This document shows, piece after piece, positions 1-8,689 of a DNA stretch of 64,000 bases; the stretch's first letter is position 1, and each line of letters starts with the position of its first letter. The stretch spans positions 2,914,001 through 2,978,000 of the forward strand of contig NZ_CP118157.1 of NCBI RefSeq assembly GCF_032878875.1, read 5' to 3'. Made by a program: the position numbers and the translations under genes. Under the pieces are notes generated by a model. The model did no database searches and had not been told where the DNA came from. It was given only the letters and a program-made list of their open reading frames with translations. The stretch is from Microbacterium sp. AB. GTDB taxonomy: Bacteria > Actinomycetota > Actinomycetes > Actinomycetales > Microbacteriaceae.

Positions 1-2802
1 GGGCAGCCCGGCAAGGTCCCGTTCTGGCACGGCGACGGCCTGGGCCGTCCGGCCGAGCTCGGCGAGGCGCTGGGACGCTTCTCCCGGGAGCTCACGGGCG
101 CTGCCCCCGAGAAGGCGCGGCAGCGCCTCGTCGACGCGGGCCTCGACGAGAGGGCCCGCGGCAATCTGCTCGCCTACCTCGCCGAGCAGCGCGAGGCGAC
201 GGGGACGCTCCCCACCGATCGCACGCTCACGGTCGAACGGGGCCGCGACGAGGTCGGCGACTGGCGGATCATCCTCCATTCCCCCTACGGCATGCATGTG
301 CACTCCCCGTGGGCGCTCGCCGTCAACGCCCGCATCCGGGAGCGGCTCGGCGTCGAGGGCTCCGCCGTCGCGAGCGACGACGGCATCATCGCCCGCATCC
401 CCGACGCGGAGTCGGACCCGCCGGGCGCGGAGCTCTTCGTCTTCGATCCCGACGAGCTCGAGCAGATCGTGACGAGCGAGGTCGGGGGCTCCGCGCTGTT
501 CGCCTCGCGCTTCCGGGAGTGCGCCGCGCGTGCGCTGCTCATGCCGCGCCTCAACCCGGGCAAGCGCATGCCCCTCTGGCAGCAGCGACAGCGCTCCGCC
601 TCGCTGCTCGAGGTCGCACGGCGTCATCCGACCTTCCCGATCATCCTCGAGACGCTGCGGGAGGTTCTGCAGGACGTCTACGACCTCCCCGCGCTCCTGC
701 GCATCGCGCGCGGCATCGGCGAGCGCCGCATCCGGCTCGTCGAGACCGAGCCGTCCCAGCCCTCGCCCTTCGCCCGCGACCTGCTCTTCGGATACGTCGG
801 CGCGTTCATGTACGAGGGCGACTCTCCCCTCGCCGAGCGCCGGGCGGCCGCGCTGTCGGTCGATCCCGCGCTGCTGGGCGAGCTGCTCGGCAAGGTCGAG
901 ATGCGCGAGCTGCTCGACCCCGACGTGCTCGCGCAGCACGAGGCCGAGGTGCAGCGCCTCGCACCCGACCGGCGTGCGCGGGGCGTCGAGGGCGTCGCCG
1001 ACCTCCTGCGCGTTCTCGGGCCGCTGAGCGAGGCCGAGGTCGACGAGCGCACCGAGCCCGCGGACGGGCGACCCGACGGCGGCGCGGCCGCGCACCTCGA
1101 CGCGCTCGTCGACGCGCGCCGCGCCATCCGCCTCTCGGTCGCCGGCGAGGACCGCTTCGCGGCCATCGAGGACGCCGGACGGCTGCGCGACGGGCTCGGC
1201 ACGGCGCTCCCCGTCGGCATCCCCGTGGCGTTCCTCGAGCCGGTCGCGGACCCTCTCGCCGACCTCGTCTCGCGTTTCGCCCGCACGCACGGCCCGTTCA
1301 CGACCGACGCGGTCGCGACGCGACTCGGCATCGGCGCCGCCGTCGCCCGCCACACCCTGCAGCGCCTGGAGGCGCACGGCCGCCTCGCGAGCGGATTCTT
1401 CCTGCCGGAGCAGGACGGCTCCGCGCTCTCCGACGAGGTCGAGTGGTGCGACGCCGAGGCGCTCCGCCGCATCCGGATGCGGTCGCTCGCGGCGCTGCGC
1501 GGCAGCGTCGAGCCCGTCCCGCCCGACGCGCTCGCGCGATTCCTCCCCGACTGGCAGCACGTCGCCCGGCCGCTCGAGGGCGTCGAGGGCGTCGTCGCGG
1601 TCGTCGAGCAGCTCGCGGGCGTGCCCGTCCCGGCGAGCGCGTGGGAGTCGCTGGTCCTCCCCTCCCGGGTCCGCGACTACGCGCCGGCGATGCTCGACGA
1701 GCTCACGGCGACGGGGGAGGTCGTCTGGTCGGGCCACGGCTCCCTGCCGGGGAGGGACGGCTGGATCGCGCTGCATCCCGCCGACGCGGCGCCGTTCACG
1801 GTTCCCGCACCCGACGGAGAGCTCGCCGAGGGATCCCTCGAGGCGCGTCTCGTCGCGGCGCTCGACGGCGGAGGCGCCTATTTCGCGGCGCAGCTGCGGG
1901 AGGCGACGGGCGCGGAGAACGAGCAGTCGGTCGTGGACGCGCTCTGGAGCCTCGTCTGGACCGGCCGCGTGACGAACGACACGTTCGCGCCGCTGCGCAC
2001 GCTGCTCGCCGGCGGCTCCCAGAGCCACAAGGTCGCGCGCCGCACCCCGCGCACCCGTCTCTACCGCGGCGTGACGTTCCGTCCGACGACCGCTTCGGCG
2101 CCTCCCCGCCCGCCCGCGCTCGGCGGACGGTGGTCGCTGCTCCCCGGGGCGGAGGAGGACGCCGCCGTCCGCGCGACGGCGAGCGCATCGCTCCTGCTCG
2201 ACCGCTACGGCGTCGTGACGCGCGGGCCGGTCCAGAGCGAGGGGGTGCCGGGCGGCTTCGCGCAGATGTACCGCATCCTCGCGGGGTTCGAGCAGGCGGG
2301 CCACTGCCGCCGCGGCTACTTCGTCGAGGGGCTGGGAGCCGCGCAGTTCGCCGCTTCGGCGACGATCGACCGCCTCCGGCAGTTCGCCGCCGTGCCCGAG
2401 CCCGCTCCGCTCCGCGCCCTGACGCTCGCCGCGACCGATCCGGCGAACCCGTACGGCGCCGCCCTCGGGTGGCCCGCGCTGGAGGCCGTCGCGCACCGCC
2501 CCGGACGCAAGGCCGGCGCGCTCGTCGTGCTCGTCGACGGCGCGCTCGCGCTCTATCTCGAACGCGGAGGACGCACCGTCCTGCAGTTCGCCGAGGACGA
2601 GGAGCGGCTCGACGCCGCCTGCCGCGATCTCGTCGCGACGGCGCGCGCACGACGACTCGAGACGCTCACGATCGAGCAGGTCAACGGCGCGTTCGTCTTC
2701 GGCGCCCCGCTCGGCCGATCGCTGCGCGCGGCGGGCTTCGTGGAGTCGACGAAGGGCCTCACGCTCCGCCGCGACCAGACGAGGACCCCCGCGCGTGCCT
2801 GA
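1..2802 (+). CDS. lhr: Lhr-type ATP-dependent helicase, C-terminal part
   Basis: The frame is open from the first base, so only about 933 C-terminal residues are visible and the RecA-like motor domains lie upstream of the window. The Lhr-core signature SPYGMHVHSPWALAVNARI is at visible residues 94-112. A winged-helix-like stretch (TTDAVATRLGIGAAVARH) follows near residue 435, then a long Lhr-type C-terminal domain. Lhr proteins are ATP-dependent 3'-5' single-strand DNA translocases with a role in DNA damage repair. The stop overlaps the start of nei by 8 bases; in mycobacteria lhr and nei are also neighbours, which supports both calls. No internal disruption is seen. The family is secure; the missing N-terminus cannot be judged. 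Confidence 0.93.
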   Translation, partial: GQPGKVPFWHGDGLGRPAELGEALGRFSRELTGAAPEKARQRLVDAGLDERARGNLLAYLAEQREATGTLPTDRTLTVERGRDEVGDWRIILHSPYGMHVHSPWALAVNARIRERLGVEGSAVASDDGIIARIPDAESDPPGAELFVFDPDELEQIVTSEVGGSALFASRFRECAARALLMPRLNPGKRMPLWQQRQRSASLLEVARRHPTFPIILETLREVLQDVYDLPALLRIARGIGERRIRLVETEPSQPSPFARDLLFGYVGAFMYEGDSPLAERRAAALSVDPALLGELLGKVEMRELLDPDVLAQHEAEVQRLAPDRRARGVEGVADLLRVLGPLSEAEVDERTEPADGRPDGGAAAHLDALVDARRAIRLSVAGEDRFAAIEDAGRLRDGLGTALPVGIPVAFLEPVADPLADLVSRFARTHGPFTTDAVATRLGIGAAVARHTLQRLEAHGRLASGFFLPEQDGSALSDEVEWCDAEALRRIRMRSLAALRGSVEPVPPDALARFLPDWQHVARPLEGVEGVVAVVEQLAGVPVPASAWESLVLPSRVRDYAPAMLDELTATGEVVWSGHGSLPGRDGWIALHPADAAPFTVPAPDGELAEGSLEARLVAALDGGGAYFAAQLREATGAENEQSVVDALWSLVWTGRVTNDTFAPLRTLLAGGSQSHKVARRTPRTRLYRGVTFRPTTASAPPRPPALGGRWSLLPGAEEDAAVRATASASLLLDRYGVVTRGPVQSEGVPGGFAQMYRILAGFEQAGHCRRGYFVEGLGAAQFAASATIDRLRQFAAVPEPAPLRALTLAATDPANPYGAALGWPALEAVAHRPGRKAGALVVLVDGALALYLERGGRTVLQFAEDEERLDAACRDLVATARARRLETLTIEQVNGAFVFGAPLGRSLRAAGFVESTKGLTLRRDQTRTPARA

Positions 2803-3604
2803 GGGAGACACCGCCCACCGCACCGCGCGACGGCTGCACGCCGCCCTCGCGGGACGCGTCGTGACGCGCTTCGATCTGCGCGTGCCGTCGGCGGCCACCG
2901 CAGATCTCCGCGGAGAGACCGTCCACGAGGTGTTCGCCCGCGGCAAGCACCTGCTGCATCGCATCGGCGAGCACACGCTCCACACCCATCTGCGGATGGA
3001 GGGCGAATGGCACGTGCATGCGCGCGGCACCCCGTGGCGCCGCCCCGCGTACCAGGCACGCGCCGTCGTCGGCGCCGACGACGTCGAGACGGTGGGGTTC
3101 GAGCTCGGCATCGTGGAGCTGCTCCTCACCCGTGACGAGGCCGACGCGGTCGGCCACCTCGGCCCCGATCCGCTCTCCCCCGACTGGGACGAGGCCGAGG
3201 CGGTCCGGAGGCTCTCGCGGGACGCACGCCCGGCGCACGTCGCGCTGCTCGACCAGCGCAACCTCGCGGGCTTCGGCACAGAGTACGTGAACGAGCTTCT
3301 CTTCCTGCGCGGGGTGGCCCCGACCACGCCGATGGCCGAGGTCGACGCCGCGGCGCTCGTCGCCCTCGGCGTCCGGACGATCCGGCGCAACGTCGACCAG
3401 GTCGTGCGCTCGTTCACGGGCGACTCCCGCCGCGGGCGGAACCTCTGGGTCTACGGTCGCGATCGCCGCCCCTGCCTGCGATGCGGAACGCCCATCCGCA
3501 AGGGCTCGATGGGCCCCGACCCCACCCGCGAGCGCCGCGTCTACTGGTGCCCCTCCTGCCAGAAGACGACGCAATCCCGCCAGCTCCCGCCCTCTGCCGG
3601 ATGA
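2795..3604 (+). CDS. nei: Fpg/Nei-family DNA glycosylase (endonuclease VIII-like)
   Basis: A 269-residue base-excision-repair glycosylase/AP lyase that removes oxidised bases. The GTG start is fixed by chemistry: the protein begins MPEGD, and after Met removal Pro2 is the Schiff-base nucleophile and Glu3 the acid. The C-terminal zinc finger is intact (Cys227, Cys230, Cys252, Cys255), preceded by the helix-two-turn-helix region around residues 150-200. Length fits the family (260-290). It overlaps the end of lhr by 8 bases and is probably co-transcribed, making a small repair operon. The MPEGDT N-terminus favours Nei over Fpg (MPELPE), but which oxidised base is preferred cannot be read from the sequence. 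Confidence 0.93.
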   Translation: MPEGDTAHRTARRLHAALAGRVVTRFDLRVPSAATADLRGETVHEVFARGKHLLHRIGEHTLHTHLRMEGEWHVHARGTPWRRPAYQARAVVGADDVETVGFELGIVELLLTRDEADAVGHLGPDPLSPDWDEAEAVRRLSRDARPAHVALLDQRNLAGFGTEYVNELLFLRGVAPTTPMAEVDAAALVALGVRTIRRNVDQVVRSFTGDSRRGRNLWVYGRDRRPCLRCGTPIRKGSMGPDPTRERRVYWCPSCQKTTQSRQLPPSAG

Positions 3605-3634
3605 ACGCGCCCTCCCGCCGCTAGCGTCGCGCTC

Positions 3635-4060
3635 ATGGACGCCACAGCGATCGCGCACTTCCGCACCAAGCTCGCCTTCGAGACCGACCCCGCGGACGTC
3701 TTCCGGGACCAGACGGACGGCACGCCGTTCGTCCTCGTCGACACCCGTTCGGACGCGGCATGGGAGCAGGGCCGCGCCGTCGGCGCCGTCCATATGCCGA
3801 CGCGCGCGATCCCGGAGCTCGCGCCGACGGGGATCCCCCTCGACACCCCCGTCGTCGTCTACTGCTGGAGCCCCGGCTGCAACGGCGGCGACAAGGCGGC
3901 GCTCGCGTTCGCCGGGCTCGGATACGCGGTGCGGCTCATGATCGGCGGCTTCGAGTACTGGGCGCGCGAGGGATACCCCGTGGAGAACGACGACGGACCC
4001 GTCGCGTTCGCGGAGGACGCCCTCGTGGGTCTCGTCGGATCTCCTGCCTGCGCCTGCTGA
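3635..4060 (+). CDS. Rhodanese-like domain protein
   Basis: A 141-residue single-domain rhodanese-fold protein, probably cytoplasmic (no signal peptide or membrane segment). The N-terminal motif VLVDTRS (about residues 33-39) and the later GGFEYWAREGYP end the usual fold; the active-site loop is YCWSPGCNGG with Cys77 and Cys82, where one cysteine would carry a persulfide. The loop differs from the classical CxxGxR, so sulfurtransferase activity is likely but not certain. It follows nei by 30 bases on the same strand and could be transcribed with it, with no obvious functional link. Start is the ATG that gives the complete fold. Confidence 0.85.
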   Translation: MDATAIAHFRTKLAFETDPADVFRDQTDGTPFVLVDTRSDAAWEQGRAVGAVHMPTRAIPELAPTGIPLDTPVVVYCWSPGCNGGDKAALAFAGLGYAVRLMIGGFEYWAREGYPVENDDGPVAFAEDALVGLVGSPACAC

Positions 4061-4189
4061 CGGCGCTCGGGCATCGACATCGCCGACTTCCTCCTCGCGG
4101 CGACGGCACTCGGCATCGGAGCGTCGGTGTCCACGAGGAACGTCAGCCCTTTCCCGATGTCCCCCAGCCTCTTGAAAGCCCCTGCCGAC

Positions 4190-4597
4190 TCAGGCGGCCA
4201 GGAGGAAGCCCTTGCGGTCGGTCGCGACGGCCTCGCCGTCGCGGATGGTCACGTCGTCGCCGATGAGAGACCCGGGTGCGACGCGCGCGTTCTCGCCGAC
4301 GGTCGTCCGGACGCCGATGTGGGCGCTCTCGCCGATCATCGCCCCGGGGCCGATGTGCGCCCCCGCGTCGATGTACGCCTTGGGACCGATGAGCGCGTTC
4401 GCGTCGATCCAGGCGCCGCGCGCCACGCGCGCACCCGCCGAGATGCGCGCGCCGGGTTCGACATAAGCGCCCGCTTCCACACGCGCGTCGGGGTGGACCT
4501 TCGCTCCTGTGGCGATCAGCCCACGTCCGTTCACGTGCTTGCGATAGCGCAGCAGTTCGCCGTGGTCGTTCTCGATGTCGACGTAGTTCTTTCCCAC
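4190..4597 (-). CDS. Left-handed beta-helix (hexapeptide repeat) protein
   Basis: A 135-residue protein made almost entirely of hexapeptide repeats from about residue 30 to 118 (for example IGPKAYIDAGAHIGPGAMIG), which fold as a left-handed parallel beta-helix. The N-terminal 25 residues (VGKNYVDIENDHGELLRY) form a cap. Proteins of this fold are often acyltransferases or gamma-carbonic anhydrases, but the His triad of carbonic anhydrases and an acyl-CoA-binding extension are not evident, so no reaction is assigned. The GTG start is chosen because GGAAGGG lies 6-8 bases upstream and the cap begins there; an in-frame ATG further upstream would add an arginine/proline-rich tail. It is divergent from the next gene. 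Confidence 0.75.
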   Translation of the reverse strand: MGKNYVDIENDHGELLRYRKHVNGRGLIATGAKVHPDARVEAGAYVEPGARISAGARVARGAWIDANALIGPKAYIDAGAHIGPGAMIGESAHIGVRTTVGENARVAPGSLIGDDVTIRDGEAVATDRKGFLLAA

Positions 4598-4741
4598 GAT
4601 GCCCTTCCGCGGCCCCGGGCGAGGCCGGACACCTGCGACAACGGGGCCGCGTGCGCGGTTATTCCCCTGAATGGAGGCATCACGTGCTGCCCAGACACCA
4701 TCCACGCCGCTTCGCAACATGATCAGCTCTATCGTTGACGA

Positions 4742-5386
4742 GTGAGCAGAACCCCCACCGAACGTCGTTCGCTCGTCTTCGACTGGGACGAGACGGCCCA
4801 CACCGTCCCCGAGGACGTGCTCGGCCTGCTCACGGGCACCTTCGTCGCGGCTCTCGGGCTGTCGCTGCTGAAGGCCGGCGGCGCGGTCACGGGCGGCACG
4901 GCGGGGCTCGCCCTGCTCCTCTCGCACGCCACCGAGAGCATCCCGTTCAGCGCGCTCTTCCTCATCGTGAACCTGCCGTTCGCCGCGCTGGCGATCTGGA
5001 AGAAGGGATGGCGGTTCGCCCTGCTCACGGCCGTCTGCATCGCCGCCGTCTCCGGCTTCTCGGAGCTCGACGCCGCGCTCCTGCCCTTCGGAGCGCTGAA
5101 CGCCGTGTACGCCGTGCTCGGCGGCAATCTGCTCGCCGGCGTGGGCGTGCTCATCCTCTTCCGTCACGGCGCCTCGATCGGCGGCATCAACATCATCGCG
5201 CTGCTCGTGCAGGAGAAGACCGGCTTCCGGGCGGGATGGACGCAGATGGCCTTCGACCTCGCGATCGTCGCCCTGTCGCTCACGGTCATGCCCTGGCCGA
5301 TCGTCGTCCTCAGCGCGACGGGCGCCGTGCTGCTGAACATCGTGCTCGCCCTCAATCACCGGCCCGGGCGCTACATCGGCCACTGA
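4742..5386 (+). CDS. YitT-family integral membrane protein
   Basis: A 214-residue inner-membrane protein with about five to six hydrophobic helices. The first helix contains GLSLLKAGGAVTGGTAGLAL and a second Gly-rich repeat (HGASIGGINIIALLVQEKTG) lies near residue 140, the internal duplication typical of YitT/DUF161 proteins. It lacks the C-terminal DUF2179 domain found in many relatives, so it is a short form. Function is not established for the family. The GTG start gives a charged N-terminus before helix 1. It is divergent from the hexapeptide gene, with a 144-base spacer that must hold both promoters. Confidence 0.85.
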   Translation: MSRTPTERRSLVFDWDETAHTVPEDVLGLLTGTFVAALGLSLLKAGGAVTGGTAGLALLLSHATESIPFSALFLIVNLPFAALAIWKKGWRFALLTAVCIAAVSGFSELDAALLPFGALNAVYAVLGGNLLAGVGVLILFRHGASIGGINIIALLVQEKTGFRAGWTQMAFDLAIVALSLTVMPWPIVVLSATGAVLLNIVLALNHRPGRYIGH

Positions 5387-5406
5387 CCGCCGCGTAGGCT
5401 GACGGG

Positions 5407-6159
5407 ATGGCGCAGCGGAACGGGGCGGCGGGCCGCCGCGGATCGGGCGGACGGGGGAACGCGCCCCGCGGCGGACGACACGCGGCCGGCCGCGACGGCG
5501 CGAAGAAGGCCGGGGCGCCGAAGCGCGCGGCCTCGAAGCCCGCACCTCTCCCGTCGACGCCGGAAGCCCGCGTCTTCCGGCTCGGCGTCATCCCCGGCGC
5601 GATGCCCGGCAGGTGGGCCGACCGCTGGCAGGAGCGCATGACGCACGCGACTCTCGAGCTGGTCCCGATCGAGGTGGCCGCGCAACGCCGGGCCCTCGAC
5701 GACCGCCTCGTCGATGCGGCGATCGTCCGCAGGCCCCTCGACGAGACCGGGCTGCACGTCGTCGCGCTCTACGACGAGGTCCCGGTGGTCGTCGTCGCGT
5801 CGGAGTCCGATCTGACGGTCGTCGAGGAGCTCCAGCCCGCCGACCTCGAGGGGTCCGTCGTCATCACGCCGCTCGACGACGTGCTCGGCGCGCTCGATCT
5901 GGCGGGCACCACGGCCGCGCGCTTCGATCCCCCCGAGACGACCGCGGACGCGATCGCGACCGTCGCCACGGGCGTCGGCGTCGCGATCGTGCCCCTGTCG
6001 CTCGCCCGTCTCCACCACCGGCGCGACGTGACCTATCGGCCGCTCGTCGACGGCCCGGTCTCCTCGGTCGCCTTCGCCTGGCCGCAGGACGGCGACTCCG
6101 ACGACGTCCAGGCCTTCGTCGGCATCATCCGCGGACGCACCGCGAACTCCTCGCGCTGA
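5407..6159 (+). CDS. LysR-type effector-binding domain protein without HTH
   Basis: A 250-residue protein. Residues 1-50 are a basic, low-complexity Gly/Arg/Ala/Lys tail and residues 55-245 form a LysR-type substrate-binding fold (RVFRLGVIPGA at the start, then DAAIVRRPLD and TVATGVGVAIVPLSLARLH). The winged-helix DNA-binding domain and linker helix of a LysR regulator are absent, and no upstream frame encodes them, so this is a real stand-alone arrangement rather than a frameshift. The basic tail could still bind nucleic acid. Such truncated LysR-like proteins occur in Microbacteriaceae, as far as recalled; the ligand is unknown. It starts 20 bases after the YitT-like gene. Confidence 0.8.
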   Translation: MAQRNGAAGRRGSGGRGNAPRGGRHAAGRDGAKKAGAPKRAASKPAPLPSTPEARVFRLGVIPGAMPGRWADRWQERMTHATLELVPIEVAAQRRALDDRLVDAAIVRRPLDETGLHVVALYDEVPVVVVASESDLTVVEELQPADLEGSVVITPLDDVLGALDLAGTTAARFDPPETTADAIATVATGVGVAIVPLSLARLHHRRDVTYRPLVDGPVSSVAFAWPQDGDSDDVQAFVGIIRGRTANSSR

Positions 6160-6185
6160 CGGCGGCCGCCCCGTCGCCGGGGCGC

Positions 6186-7001
6186 TCACCCACGACGCGG
6201 GCGCTGCGACACCTTCCGCGACGCCGCTGCGACGACGACCACGGCCGCGACGACCACGGCGGCGACGCCGATCGCCGCGTCCTGGGGCGCGTCCGCGAGG
6301 CGTCCGACCGCGAGCCACCCCAGCCCCCAGGCGAGCGCGATGGCGGGGGCGAGCCTTCCGCGCCCCTGCCATCCGAGCGCGACGCCGATGCCCGCCACCG
6401 CGACCAGGACGACGACGCCGACGCCGACGACGGATGCCGCACCCTCCCAGGAGACGGGAGCCGTCTGGGTGAGCCAGGCCGCGGTGTTGGCGACCGCCGC
6501 CAGGGCGACCCACCCGAGGTGGAGACCCGTCACCCCGTCGATGAGCAGGAGGGAGGCGAGGCCACGTCCCTCCGTCGCGACGGCACGGCGGAACGCGACG
6601 CCCAGCACCGCGGTGAGCGCGAAGATCGTGACGACCGTGGTGAGGAGCGTCGTGTACTGCGCGGCGAGCAGCCACAGCCCGTTGAGCGCCTCCGATGCGG
6701 CGATCCACCACCCCAGCGCACGCTGACGCGCGACGGCCCGCTGCGACGGGAGCGCCTGCCACACCGCGTACGCGACAAGTCCGGCATAGATGGCCGTCCA
6801 GATCGAGAAGGCGGGACGGGCGGGGGCGAGATAGGAGGCGTCGACGTCGAGCGCCCCGCCCTGCAGCTCCTGCACGGGGGTGCCGCCCAGGAGGCCCGTG
6901 CCCGCCATCGCCGCGACGATCATGAAGACCGTCGCGGCGACGACGACGGTCTGGCGCACGACATCGGCGCGTCGGCGGTCGGCGGCTCGTGCGACGTCCA
7001 T
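6186..7001 (-). CDS. TspO/MBR-like tryptophan-rich membrane protein
   Basis: A 271-residue integral membrane protein with about seven hydrophobic segments. The TspO-like marker is FSIWTAIYAGLVAYAVWQ near residues 64-81, followed by ALGWWIAASEALNGLWL, both with tryptophans placed at helix ends. Canonical TspO proteins are about 160 residues with five helices; this is the longer actinobacterial form with extra C-terminal helices. Canonical TspO binds porphyrins and cholesterol-like ligands; whether that holds here is unknown. It is convergent with the LysR-like gene and only 52 bases from the next minus-strand gene. Confidence 0.75.
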   Translation of the reverse strand: MDVARAADRRRADVVRQTVVVAATVFMIVAAMAGTGLLGGTPVQELQGGALDVDASYLAPARPAFSIWTAIYAGLVAYAVWQALPSQRAVARQRALGWWIAASEALNGLWLLAAQYTTLLTTVVTIFALTAVLGVAFRRAVATEGRGLASLLLIDGVTGLHLGWVALAAVANTAAWLTQTAPVSWEGAASVVGVGVVVLVAVAGIGVALGWQGRGRLAPAIALAWGLGWLAVGRLADAPQDAAIGVAAVVVAAVVVVAAASRKVSQRPRRG

Positions 7002-7053
7002 GGGATCACGCTAGCGGGCGCTCACCCGCCGATCGCGGGGTTGACAGGGCCCC

Positions 7054-7542
7054 TCATCCGTCGCCCGGCCTCCGCAGCAGCCCGATCTGCTCCGACAGAT
7101 ACGGCGCCAGCGGCCGGAAGAACCCGGCGGGCGACCACCGGACCATGAGCGTGCCGTGGTCCCACGACAGCGGCCCGTCGTCCCCGCCATCCGCCACGGC
7201 GGCGACGTCGACGGGCGCCCACCCGATGTGGAACGTCTCGCCCTCCGCGAACCCTCCGCGGAAGGCCATCGCCCGCACCTCCGCGCGCCGCCGCTGCGAC
7301 TCGGCCGGATAGCCGCGCCGCACCTCCTCGGCCGCGCGCAGCACCTCGCCGGTCGCCCAGACCCCGTCGTCGCCGAGCAGAAGGACGCCCAGGCGCCACA
7401 CCTCCCCGACGCGGACGATCCTCGGCCGCACGCCGATCGCGCGCTTCACGCGCCCCGGCTCCACGAGGCCGCCCGTCGACTCGCGGGGGACATCGGCCAG
7501 CCGCGAGCGCGCATCGTCGAGAAGGGCACGCAGGTCGTCCAT
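7054..7542 (-). CDS. Conserved-looking hypothetical protein, 162 residues
   Basis: A soluble 162-residue protein with codon usage like its neighbours. It begins MDDLRALLDDARSRLADVP and contains an arginine-rich region around residues 90-105 (ESQRRRAEVRAMAFRGGFAE) and a tryptophan-rich tail (HIGWAPVD, LSWDHGTLMVRW). No catalytic motif, signal peptide or membrane segment is visible and the family is not recognised. The ATG at MDD is preferred over an upstream ATG that would add a 14-residue basic tail overlapping the iron-regulated promoter region. It reads away from the iron importer; the 115-base gap between them holds the iron box. Confidence 0.65.
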   Translation of the reverse strand: MDDLRALLDDARSRLADVPRESTGGLVEPGRVKRAIGVRPRIVRVGEVWRLGVLLLGDDGVWATGEVLRAAEEVRRGYPAESQRRRAEVRAMAFRGGFAEGETFHIGWAPVDVAAVADGGDDGPLSWDHGTLMVRWSPAGFFRPLAPYLSEQIGLLRRPGDG

Positions 7543-7589
7543 CGGTGTCAATCTACGGGTCACCGCCCGCCGACGAGCCTTCAAAAGAT

Positions 7590-7618
7590 TTGAACTTTAG
7601 ATAAGGCGACCCTAAACT
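7590..7618 (+). promoter_or_regulatory. Iron-regulated promoter with DtxR/IdeR-like box
   Basis: The 19-base sequence TTAGATAAGGCGACCCTAA at 7597-7615 matches the DtxR/IdeR consensus TTAGGTTAGCCTAACCTAA at 14 of 19 positions and keeps both TTAG and CCTAA ends. It sits inside a promoter-like pair, TTGAAC (7590-7595) and TAAACT (7613-7618), spaced by 17 bases, so a bound repressor would block RNA polymerase. It lies 40 bases upstream of the iron-siderophore binding protein. Metal-dependent repression when iron is plentiful is the expected behaviour. Confidence 0.8.
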
Positions 7619-7657
7619 CGCCTGGGGCCACCGCGCCCCCACGAGAGGAACCACCGC

Positions 7658-8689
7658 ATGAGCACCACCACACGCGGCCGCATCGGCGTCGCCGCGATCC
7701 TCGGTATCAGCCTCCTCGGCGTCACCGCCTGCACCGGCGCCGCCGACGCGGAGGAGACGACGGAGACGTCGTCCGGCGACTTCGAGGCGGTGACCATCGA
7801 GCACGCGCTCGGCGAGGCCGTCGTCACCGAGAAGCCCGAGCGCATCGTCACCCTGGGACAGGGGTCGACCGAGACGGCCATCGCGCTGGGAACCGTCCCG
7901 GTCGGCATGGAGGAGTACGCCTGGGGCAGCGACGAGACCGGCTACATGCCGTGGATCCACGAGGCCGTCACCGAGAACGGCGACGAGCTCCCCGCGCAGT
8001 TCGCCGGCAGCACCGAGCTCGACATCGAGGCGATCGTCGAGCTCGAGCCCGACCTCATCCTCGCGCCCTGGTCCGGGCTCACGCAGGAGCAGTTCGACGT
8101 CCTCACCGACATCGCGCCGACGGTCGCCTACCCCGAGCTCCCCTGGACCATCACGTGGCAGGAGCAGATCGAGGTCATCGGCGAGGCCCTGGGCCAGGAG
8201 GAGGACGCCGCGGCGCTCGTCGCCGAGATCGACGAGCAGCTGTCGGAGTCCGCCCGTCCCGAGTACGAGGGCATCACGTTCTCGTACATCTACAACTCCG
8301 GCCCCGGCACGCTCGGCGTCTTCTTCCCCACCGAGCAGCGGGTGGCCATGGTGAGCGCGCTCGGGCTCACGGTCGACCCGGTCGTCGAGTCGCTCCGCGA
8401 GTACGAGGTGGAGGGCACCGACTCCGCGTCGATCGGCCTGGAGAACGCCGACAGGCTCGCCGACTCCGACCTCGTCTTCACGTTCTACTCCGACGAGGAG
8501 AGCCGCGCCGAGATCGAGGGGCAGGACCTGTACCAGCAGATCCCCGCGATCGCGCGCGGCACGGTGGTCGCACCGACCGATCAGCCCTTCGTGACCGGCT
8601 CGTCCATCATCAACCCGCTGACGGTGCCGTGGGCGCTCGAGCGCTTCATCCCGCTCATCGACGAGGCCGTCGCGAAGCTCGACAGGTGA
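7658..8689 (+). CDS. Iron-siderophore ABC transporter, substrate-binding lipoprotein
   Basis: A 343-residue FepB/FecB/FhuD-like binding protein (periplasmic-binding class III). The signal peptide ends in the lipobox VTAC with Cys25 as lipidation site, so it is anchored outside the membrane. The mature part carries KPERIVTLGQGSTETAIALG and LEPDLILAPWSG, typical of the two lobes, joined by a helical linker. It binds a ferric siderophore and delivers it to the permeases encoded next. It is the first gene of a four-gene operon: its TGA overlaps the GTG of the first permease by 3 bases. An RBS (GAGAGGAA) precedes the ATG, and the promoter carries an iron box. Confidence 0.93.
   Translation: MSTTTRGRIGVAAILGISLLGVTACTGAADAEETTETSSGDFEAVTIEHALGEAVVTEKPERIVTLGQGSTETAIALGTVPVGMEEYAWGSDETGYMPWIHEAVTENGDELPAQFAGSTELDIEAIVELEPDLILAPWSGLTQEQFDVLTDIAPTVAYPELPWTITWQEQIEVIGEALGQEEDAAALVAEIDEQLSESARPEYEGITFSYIYNSGPGTLGVFFPTEQRVAMVSALGLTVDPVVESLREYEVEGTDSASIGLENADRLADSDLVFTFYSDEESRAEIEGQDLYQQIPAIARGTVVAPTDQPFVTGSSIINPLTVPWALERFIPLIDEAVAKLDR

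Noticed and set aside
4061..4189. A small gene between the rhodanese and hexapeptide genes.
   Set aside because: Open frames in this gap are shadows without ribosome binding sites; nothing is called.
4127..4738. A plus-strand frame with many Asp-Val repeats opposite the hexapeptide-repeat protein.
   Set aside because: It is the antisense of the hexapeptide repeats, without RBS or recognisable similarity.
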